A DNA stretch of 64,000 nucleotides from Dactylis glomerata (Eukaryota; Streptophyta; Magnoliopsida; Poales; Poaceae), in assembly GCA_007115705.1 (NCBI GenBank), contig QXEO01000236.1, positions 5,243,434-5,307,433 of the forward strand, in the 5' to 3' direction. Below, piece after piece: positions 56,242-64,000 of the stretch. The number at the start of each line of letters is the position of its first letter. Positions within the stretch are counted from its first letter, which is position 1. The translations under genes were made by a program, and so were the position numbers. The notes under the pieces are model-generated. The model had not been told where the DNA came from and ran no database searches. It saw only the letters and a list, made by a program, of their open reading frames with translations.

Positions 56242-57465
56242 GTCCACAGTTAACTAGTGGTGTCTCTCCATAAGATAAATAACAACATGCTGGGTAAACA
56301 AATTACAGTTGGACAATTGATAGAATAAAGATAACATACATATGTCATGAGGATCACTATGAGATTCACTCTGGGCATTACGACAAAATACATAGACCGT
56401 AATCTAACTGCATCTATGACTAATAATCCACCCTCCGAATGTCGTCCGAGCAAACATTGGGTATTAAGTTGCGAACGACGGATAACTGCATTAAGCAAAG
56501 TGCGTAAAGTAAACAAAGCAAATGTCCTTGGACACAAGAATGTTGTTTTCTCTCTAGTGGCAACAACACATCTACAATCTTAGAGGTTTCTGTCACTCCC
56601 ACAGATTACTAGAGGCATGAACCCAATTATCTAGCATAAATACTCCATCTTGGAGTCACTAGCATCTACTCGGCCAAGATATCTACTAGTAACGGAGAGC
56701 ATGCAAGATCATAAACAACATAGAGATAACATAAAGATATATGATTCAGCACATCAACTTGACATAGTAACAATACTCATTGGATCCCAACAAACACAAC
56801 ATGTAGAATTACATAAAGATGATCTTGATCATATAGGGCAGCTCACAAGATCTAAACATGAAGCACATGGTGGAGGAGACAACCATCTAGCTACTGCTAT
56901 GGACCTGTAGTCTAAGGTAGACTACTCATACATCACTCCGGAGGCGACCATGGTGGTGGAGAAGGCCTCCGGCAGGGTGCTGGAAAGAGCTCATGGATCC
57001 TCCCGATCTCGCTTCAACGACGGCGGCGGCTTGCAGTATATTTTGAGGAAAAGCGATCCGTCCTTTAGGTTTTTTCCGTCGAGGGGAATTTATAGGCGAA
57101 AGGGCAGCATCAGAAGGTGGGCCACCTAGCCTCACCATGTGGTGGCGCAGCCAGGGGCTGGGCCGCGCCACCCCATGGTGAGCCTGGCCCCTGGCCCCCC
57201 CTCCGTCTCATCTTCGGTCTTCGTAAAGCTTCAGTAAAAATAGGAGGTTCGGCTTTTGTTTCGTTGAATTCCGAGAATATTTCCCGTGTAACTTTTCTGA
57301 AACACAAAAACAACAGAAAACAGGGAACTTGCACTGTGGCATCTTGTTAATAGGTTAGTTCAGGAAAATGCATAAAAACGCCACAAAGTGTAACAAAACA
57401 CAAAGCAAATGGTGTATAAACAAGCATGTATCATAAAAAATTATAGATACGTTTGAGACATATCA
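56242..57465 (-). repeat. 5' LTR of element E, part proximal to its start
   Basis: It continues the E LTR after F: gtccacagttaactagtggtg matches 42993 onward of the 3' LTR, up to gagacatatca. The first five bases are the right target-site copy of F. The following tatgg (57466-57470) is the right target-site copy of E. It carries a deletion of about 30 bp relative to the 3' LTR near 56970. Confidence 0.9.
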
Positions 57466-59015
57466 TATGGCTATAAAGAAAACCCTAATGATATATCTTG
57501 AACCGATCAAATTCGAGTATAATTGGTCTTTTGTATGTTTGCATTCTAACTCATGTTGAATAGTCATTACACTCTGATTTTCAGAAACACCTAGTCAACC
57601 ACCACAGTCATGGAATCAAGCATGTTGAAAACAGAGCTTTGGCGTACATGTTCAGCAACAAACCCATCAAAAATATTATGGGATAATTAAGATGTATCCA
57701 TTTTCCATTTCGCAAGAATGACGGCATGCATGCTTTGAGAAGAGGAAAGGATATGTAAGAATTCTTTGATTAATGAGTAATAATACAATCACTTTAGACT
57801 AAAAAGAGTATTGAAGAGGACATGTCTGGAAAGTTGTCGTAAACGCGTAGAAAACTGAGCTTTGCACCTCGATGTCTAAGTTTATTCTATCTACTTAAAA
57901 GTAACTATCTTACATTAGACAGACATGCTGGGTTGAGTCAGGTGACATCAAAGGCCTAATCTAGTTGATCTCACCAAAACTAAACATTAAATAAAACCAA
58001 TGATGTTTCGAAGTTAAGAATGTAATCCAAATACTATTATGTTGCTCAACATGGCCCAGAACAAGGCTTGCCTAGGGGGAAAATTAGTGGGGAACACCAA
58101 GTTTGGTCGGGACACTCATGTTATGAATTTAACAAATCAAGATTTATGTCTTAAAAATTGTAACACCACTTAATTATGTAATCCAATGTAGTCACATCGT
58201 TATTCCCAGTACAACTTAGTTAAATTTTCTCAGTTCATCACCGTCCTATTTTCTTCCGTTTGGCACATGTTGCTACTTTCCCTTCCTTCTTTGTTTTAAC
58301 ATGTCCTACAATTGGTGCATCTTTTGTATTTTTCTCTATTGTACATGTTGTGACAGCTGGTGTTCTTCCTACTTTAACATTTCTAACCTCTTCTAGATGC
58401 ATCTTCAACTCTCCTGCACTGAACTTTGCTAGTGGATCGCTATATTCAGCCACTCCATGAATAAATTTAACCTATCATGTTTAATCATAAATAGTGCTTA
58501 GGTAAAAGTTAACGGTGGTGTCTAGTGAAAGCGGTCTTATGTGTTAGCTTCAGTGAATGTTTTTTTTTGTCATAGTGAACACATGTATTATAATATGTTA
58601 TCACTCTTCTTGATATAGTGCCCAAAGATGGATAACCATGGGTGCAATGCAATACAACGGTACCCAAATATAACGAGTCATATTTTGATTTGGCAAGCAC
58701 ATCCATAGTAATGAGAATCAAACACATTTTGATTTCACAAGCACATCATTCCAGGGAGAGTTAGGATGTGGGATGAGTAAGATCATCAAGCAGTTCGAGT
58801 TTATAGAGTTGTCATCTTGAGTACATGTCTTGTAACAAACTAGTTTAGTCCTCATCCTCGACGTGGTGATCCTCAAGTGGATAAACATTAGCTAGCGGAT
58901 CAATAACACCGGGCTGATCATATAGTTCACCATGATAACCCACCAAATACGTGTTGCATTCCGTAAGTGTATCAATGATCGTCCATTGTATATTGAAGTT
59001 GCTTCTTAAGATTCA
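57466..59015. other. Low-copy intergenic region
   Basis: There is no supported gene. The minus-strand frame at 58453-58238 (71 codons) has no recognisable domain. The base composition is AT-rich and no repeat structure is seen apart from the flanking elements. Confidence 0.4.
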
Positions 59016-59017
59016 TA

Positions 59018-59175
59018 CTCCCTCCGTTTATAAATATAAGATATTTTAGGTTTGTGAAGCGAATGTATCTAGACAAGTTTTAGTGTGTATATTCGAGTGA
59101 ACCTACACACTAAAACTTGTCTAGATACATTTGCTTCACAAAGCTAAAACATATTATATTTATGAACGGAGGGAG
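59018..59175. mobile_element. Stowaway-type MITE
   Basis: A 158-bp element with terminal inverted repeats ctccctccgtt / aacggagggag and the TA target-site duplication (59016-59017 and 59176-59177). The two halves are almost perfect reverse complements (ctagacaagttttagtgtg ... cacactaaaacttgtctag), so a transcript would form a long hairpin. These are hallmarks of Triticeae Stowaway elements of the Mariner superfamily. Confidence 0.93.
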
Positions 59176-59301
59176 TACATTTGTGGCACAGGCAAGACAC
59201 ATCCACGATGTCACCATCATGATATCAAAGAAATTTCCTTCACACCACTGACTTATGTAGCTGTAAATAAATCTCCCTACAATATCCAAGTTTCTCCCAT
59301 C

Positions 59302-59790
59302 TATACGGAGAGGTGACATTAAGGACCCACCCGCTAGATTATAACATGCATCTTTTGTCAACATTAACGAGGTCAAAATTAATTGGCGAGCTTGAAAATA
59401 CAAGTCAGGTGATCAGCGATTATAGGAACACATAATGCAACATAGCTCATATTTCTTATACAGAGAGGCCAAAATTGGGGACCACCCATCTGAAGTGTTC
59501 CTCAATCTTAACAAGGTCAAATTTAACATGCGGGTTCAAAAATTAAAATAAATTAGTTAGCAATCAGAGTAACAAATAATTCAACATAGCACATCTTACT
59601 TGTACACACATACTGATATCAGGGACTCACCTGCCTAAAGTGTCCCTCAACCTTAACAAGGTTAAATTTAACCAGCGGATTCAAAAATAGAAGTCAACCA
59701 GCCATCAATAATAGCTAACAAATAATCCAATATAGCACACGCTTCTTGTAGAGAGACGCTGACATTGAGGACCTATAGACCATACACGCG
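59302..59790. repeat. Degenerate tandem repeat of about 146 bp, three to three and a half copies
   Basis: Units begin near 59302 (tatacggagagg), 59457 (tatacagagagg), 59601 (tgtacacacata) and 59747 (tgtagagagacg). Shared inner words include ggaccacccatctgaagtgt / ggactcacctgcctaaagtg, cttaacaaggtcaaattt and aacatagcaca. Spacing is 155, 144 and 146 bp. The copies are old and diverged. Confidence 0.75.
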
Positions 59791-60911
59791 TACATAGAGC
59801 AAAGTCAACTAGGTCAAAGCACAGGGCGCGGCCAGAAAAATTGTCCGCTAGAGACACTAACATCGCATCCCCACAAGGTTCCAAAGACCCAATATTTTCG
59901 ATCGGGGTTAGATTCGCAGACACAATCAAAAACTTGATATCTACCACGTAGCGGCCGAGCATCAAGAACGTTTTGCCTAAATCCATGGTAATAAAGGAGC
60001 CGACAAAACGAGAAAAATAGTTTTGAACATCTACCACGAAACTGACCAAAAAAGTAGCAAATGAGGTACCATCTACAATAGTCGTTGGAGCAGTTCGTGG
60101 TAGAAAAAGTTTTCTTATAGTAAATGGGTTCACCAGTTAGAGAGTTCATTAGCACGGATAACCGGGATAATAAGTGTATTTTGCCGCAATATTATGGTGG
60201 ACTGGTGGTTTTATGGGAAAAAAAGTCTGCCCCGATGGTTTTTAATCTTACCATGTGGTGTTTTTTATATTTTACTCCGTACCGTAGTCTTGCTTCACCA
60301 CATGGAGACGTAGGCATTTTCGATTTGGGTGCAACATTGAAAATGATGGTACGGGATATGTTCAACAATATGGCTGACATTTCAACAATAGGATTAGTGA
60401 TCCATAAGTGCGGCAATAGTTTTCTATTTTTGGTTGAGCTTTATTATATTTGTTGTTTACAGTATGTAGTAATGCTTTGGATGATAACTTCTTAATGGAT
60501 ATGGTTGTGTCTTGTGTGCATCAACCGATATTAATGTCATGGTTATTACTTTTCGAGAAAAAACGTCTACAAAAAAATATTTCTGAAGAATCTTAGGAGA
60601 AAAATAGACCTAAATCTGACTGTCACGGCAAATTCAATGACTCGACATCATTTTACTCTAGCTGCATCGAGTAGTGAGAGAGCATCCAAGGTTTTCGTTT
60701 GGCCTTGTCTCTTTCTCTCACCTCCCACCCACCCCCTTCTCCACAGGTTTTGTCGTTGTAGTAGAGAGAGAGAAGAGGCAGAGCAAGCACGAACAACAGC
60801 AGCGGTCAGGCGACAGGCAGCCGCAAAGAGCTGCTGCCAACCCCTGCACAGCCTGTGCTCTGATAATTGACTGATACAAACCCAGCTATTACCTTCCTTT
60901 TTATTTAATTT
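59791..60911. other. Upstream region of the KH-domain gene
   Basis: There is no supported gene. Frames at 60133-59705 (minus) and 60124-60495 (plus) have no recognisable domain and overlap each other. 60690-60790 is pyrimidine- then purine-rich (ctctttctctcacc, gtagagagagagaagagg), typical of plant 5' leaders, so transcription may start here with a leader intron instead of at the site given below. Confidence 0.4.
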
Positions 60912-60923
60912 TAGCATATATAA
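60912..60923 (+). promoter_or_regulatory. Possible TATA box of the KH-domain gene
   Basis: agcatatataat lies about 230 bases before the start codon in AT-rich sequence. It is plausible but not proven, since a more distal start with a leader intron also fits. Confidence 0.35.
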
Positions 60924-61148
60924 TCCCACCCATCCCTATACTTATTTCTTGGTTCTTGGCACCTTTCTGTCTTTTCTAGATTTCACTGGATTCCATCTAG
61001 GCCTCCACCACATTCATTTGTTTCCATAACTGCCCAGCTTTTTTGCTTCTCTATTTTCTTGATCTCTTGGCTCCCTGGGCTCTTACTAGCCTCAAAAGAT
61101 CGCAATCCTGTAGAGTTCTCCTTTGGATTCGTTTTTCTGATAGGAGCC

Positions 61149-63750
61149 ATGGATGAGAGGATACCGCCAGCCCCTTTCTTCCAGTATTCACCATCTGGTG
61201 TCCATTCTTCCCCTCGCCACCACAATCCCATGAGGTCGTCTGCCTCCGAGAGGGACAGGTATGCGCATGCTCCAAGGCTCTGCCCTAACATCCTGTTCTG
61301 AATTGCTATGAAGTTTTCATTATTTATCTTCGTGCCGATTCTATTAGCTTGAAATCGTGGCGACAGTGTGAGACTTGATTCCTGTCGTGCAAGATTTATG
61401 CTTAATCTGGACCACCTTGGAGTGATTTTGCCGTTAATCAAATCATGTCCCGGCGCTGTAGTGATCTATTGCCTGCTAATGGTAGATTTGTGCTAGCTAT
61501 AAGGAATAAAATGAGCATGATAACCTTGACTGAACTCTGGTAGATGCGAAGGTCATTTCAACAGTGCCCATGATCGCGACTTTTTGATTGGGTATTTGGG
61601 TACCAAATTCTTTGTCTATTCACCTTGTTGTACAGATCATCATTTTCTTGAGGGAATTTTGTAGTCTTGCTTTGTGGAATTCTCTGAAGTCATCATTATT
61701 TTTGATTCTTAAGAAATTGTGTCTTGTGATATTTACAGTTGATCTTACTAATGAGATTGCTTGCTTTGTAGATATATTGCTGAGTTACTTGCTGAGAGAC
61801 AGAAATTAGTTCCATTCTTGCAAGTTCTTCCATTTTGTAACAGGCTTTTAAACCAAGGTTTGTCTCCTTTGCAAATTAGTTTTTTTATTTTTGCGTATAA
61901 CACCAATATATTTATGTTCTTGCACGATGTTTAGCTATCCTTGCTACTTCTTAGAAGAAATTTCTCTTCTTCTTGAGAAAACCATGTCGAGCAATTATGC
62001 CACCCTTTTTATATAAAAAGCTGATCCTTAGGATTTTTGTTAGATTTTTGTATTGTCAAGTTGTCTACCAAGAATCTTGTTAGTTCATTTCAAGGATATG
62101 TCACTCATTTGTCCTACACTATACATTTATGATTTATGTGGAAAACACATGAATTGGTGCAGGAGATTCATTAAAGGACAGAAACTAATCTGTTGAGAAA
62201 TGGTAATGCGAATAGACAGTCAAACATTGTGAAGTTGTTCGGTCCTCTCTTTCAGTTAACATGCTCATTTTTCACTTCTATATCATAATGAACCTTAACA
62301 TAACTTGAGTGGCGATTCCTACACTAACATTTAGTCGGTTCCTGGTTACAGACCTTAATTTGTAGCATCAGACGTTTTCTCTCTGACTTGAAGTAACACA
62401 AAGAACTAACAGATCTCATACTGGCTTGTTTTCTTCAATGCAGAAATTTTACGGGCATCTTCTTTGCCACCTAACCCAAATTTTGTTGAACCTGAGAGAA
62501 TCGATTACAGTAGCCCGTTAAGATTATCTGGCCACCCTATGAATTGTCAACCAATGGATCTGGAGGGATGGACAGGAATGCAAGCAGAGGTTGTGCATAT
62601 TCATATATCTTCTGGTTCTGTTTGAAAAAATATGCTTTACAAGTTCTAACTGCCTAAGGTTTTATTAAATGCTAGGGAGATGCTAGCATGCTGATATCTT
62701 TACTCTAGCTTTTGTTAAAAAAAACAGCCATTTTAAACTTGCATAATGTCTACCTGTGCCGATAACTAGTGCATGCTATCCATGTTGCTGATTTACAAAC
62801 AAGTACTAACCAATGTACTTATCCAGGACAAGTCTTGATCAGCTGATCAGTTCATTAACAGGGAATAAAAAAGGCTAGCTGTACAGAGTGGTACTGATAG
62901 GAATGATTTTAAAAGTACTAATCAAGTTACAGTCATTGCTAATTAGATAAGTTAATAGCTTAAATAATTCAAGAAATGGTATGTTTCAAAAATTTCCATT
63001 AGAGAAACTAACAGTGTTTCTTGCTACTTCATTGCTAGTTTTCATCTAAATCTTGGATCTGAAATGACTCCTGACTAGAAACATTGGATCTACCCATAAA
63101 GATAATATTTTAAACGAAAGCAGCTTGATACAGGGTAAAACCTCATTCAGTCATTTTTGTAACCAATCTTTATAACCTACCAAAAAATTGATCTGCCCAT
63201 GAAATTAATAATTTAACAACTCAAAACATGAAAACCACTTGGGTTTTTGTTAAGGAATTTATTCATATTGTTTTCTTATTATTATCACTAAGACTCTTAC
63301 AATTTGTTTTATCATATAACTAGTATGCAATCCTAGACATTTTCAATGCAAATAGAAGCACCTTTTGTCTATTTATTTTATTTTCTTATATTACAATGGC
63401 TTTCTTCAGCATATGGGAGTACACCAATCACCATCCATGGGCTGGAATGGTGCTCCTGGAGTTGTTGGCAGCCCTGCTGTAAAGAAACTTGTTAGGATAG
63501 ACATTCCTGCAGACAAGTATCCAAATGTATGTACGACTTACTTCTACCTCAAGTTGGTTGGATAAACTATGCTAACTTTATTCTTATGTGCTATGCTGAA
63601 TCCAAACCATCCACAATCTTTTGTTATAATTAGTTCAACTTTGTTGGTCGTTTGTTGGGGCCTCGAGGAAACTCCCTGAAAAGAGTTGAATCTACAACGC
63701 AGTGTAGAGTCTATATCCGTGGACGTGGTTCGGTGAAAGATACTGTCAAG
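61149..63750 (+). CDS. KH-domain RNA-binding protein, STAR/quaking-like; first five coding exons, continues beyond the window
   Basis: Coding exons: 61149-61258, 61772-61857, 62444-62589, 63410-63526 and 63634-63750, all with gt-ag borders and one continuous frame (192 residues so far). The start (MDERIPPAPFFQYSPSG) matches plant KH proteins related to Arabidopsis At4g26480/At5g56140 and rice SPIN1. The QUA1-like dimerisation segment is YIAELLAERQKLVPFLQVLP in exon 2. The KH domain starts in exon 4 (VRIDIPADKYPN) and has its RNA-binding loop GPRG in exon 5 (NFVGRLLGPRGNSLKRVE). The remaining KH and QUA2 part lies right of the window. Such proteins bind RNA and act in splicing or mRNA control; SPIN1 affects flowering. 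No defect is visible. Confidence 0.9.
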
Positions 63751-64000
63751 GTAAGTAACACAGACTAGAACCACCATTTTATGGTTTCCTACTACTCACC
63801 AACTCGCATGGAACGTCTTGGCATTTTAGAAACACTCGTGTTCCATTACAGTACTTGTTATGCACATTAATATCAATATAGTATGTCTGGCTATTAATTA
63901 AATAGGCTATGTATATAAAACCCAAGGCCGGTCCTGAATTGTTCTAGTTGATGTAAAAATAAATGTGTTTCGCAACAGACATTATTCCTTTCACAGTTAG

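Larger units (their letters stand above)
42600..57465 (-). mobile_element. Sabrina-like Gypsy retrotransposon E, internally deleted, with F nested in its 5' LTR
   Basis: The minus-strand order is 5' LTR (57465-56242 and 45818-45423, split by F), primer-binding site, gag, then directly the 3' LTR (44231-42600). The LTR start tgatacgtctcaaa and the primer-binding site ttggcgccgttgccgggg are typical of Triticeae Sabrina-like elements. A perfect 5-bp target-site duplication tatgg (42595-42599 and 57466-57470) shows one insertion event. No pol genes are present. The LTR copies differ by about 4-8% in the parts I compared, so E is clearly older than F. Confidence 0.92.

Noticed and set aside
58238..58453. 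A 71-codon minus-strand ORF in low-copy DNA
   Set aside because: It is short, lysine-rich, without domain, gene structure or regulatory context.
59705..60133. A 142-codon minus-strand ORF upstream of the KH gene
   Set aside because: No recognisable domain. It overlaps the old tandem repeat and another frame on the same strand, so a chance ORF is more likely.

Overview
This window is plant nuclear DNA, almost certainly from a Triticeae grass (wheat, Aegilops, barley or rye group). The evidence is an Angela/BARE/WIS-type Copia element whose LTR begins with the characteristic tgttggaattatgccc, a Sabrina-like Gypsy element, a Stowaway MITE with the ctccctccgt terminus, and two intron-containing grass-type genes standing between blocks of nested retrotransposons. 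I see no bacterial, organellar, rRNA or tRNA genes. Roughly 80% of the window is transposon.

Layout, left to right. (1) 1-1533: edge of a minus-strand Tat-type Gypsy element (D) with LTR, primer-binding site and the start of its gag-like ORF. (2) 1742-8845: a minus-strand Angela-type Copia element (3' LTR, full gag-pol frame with one stop codon, primer-binding site), whose 5' LTR is cut after 134 bases by (3) element C (8846-13523, minus), a Gypsy LTR followed by 3.3 kb of nested minisatellites ending in a 31-copy 21-bp array. (4) 13524-18996: element B (plus strand), a Tat-type remnant with a protease piece but no reverse transcriptase or integrase, and a broken antisense gene block on the minus strand. 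(5) 18997-32745: element A (minus strand), a nearly full-length but heavily mutated Tat-type Gypsy element with ORF1, gag, protease, RT/RNase H, integrase and two intron-containing antisense genes on the plus strand. (6) 32746-33033: a plus-oriented LTR fragment of the D family, perhaps the 3' LTR of B split by A.

(7) 34319-36074: an apparently intact three-exon F-box/LRR/FBD gene (minus). (8) 37246-40662: a 5'-truncated, frameshifted L1-type LINE (minus) with a 10-bp target-site duplication. (9) 42600-57465: a Sabrina-like Gypsy element E (minus, target-site duplication tatgg), internally deleted so that gag runs straight into its 3' LTR. Its 5' LTR is interrupted by (10) element F (45819-56241, plus, target-site duplication gtcca), a non-autonomous Tekay/Del-like element with LTRs of about 4.1 kb and a single ORF carrying five CCHC zinc knuckles. 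(11) 57466-60900: low-copy intergenic DNA with a Stowaway MITE and a degenerate ~146-bp tandem repeat. (12) 61149 to the right edge: the first five coding exons of a KH-domain RNA-binding protein (STAR/quaking-like, plus strand), continuing outside the window.

The insertion order can be read from the interruptions: F is younger than E, C is younger than Angela, and A appears younger than the D-family LTR at its right end. The C-B-A complex does not close properly. The second half of Angela's 5' LTR, the other LTR of C and the left end of A's 3' LTR are all missing, so either deletions/illegitimate recombination or assembly joins lie near 13524 and 18997. The most unusual items are the five-knuckle ORF in F, the divergent pair of antisense retrotransposon genes in B and A, and the repeat-rich 3' region of C.
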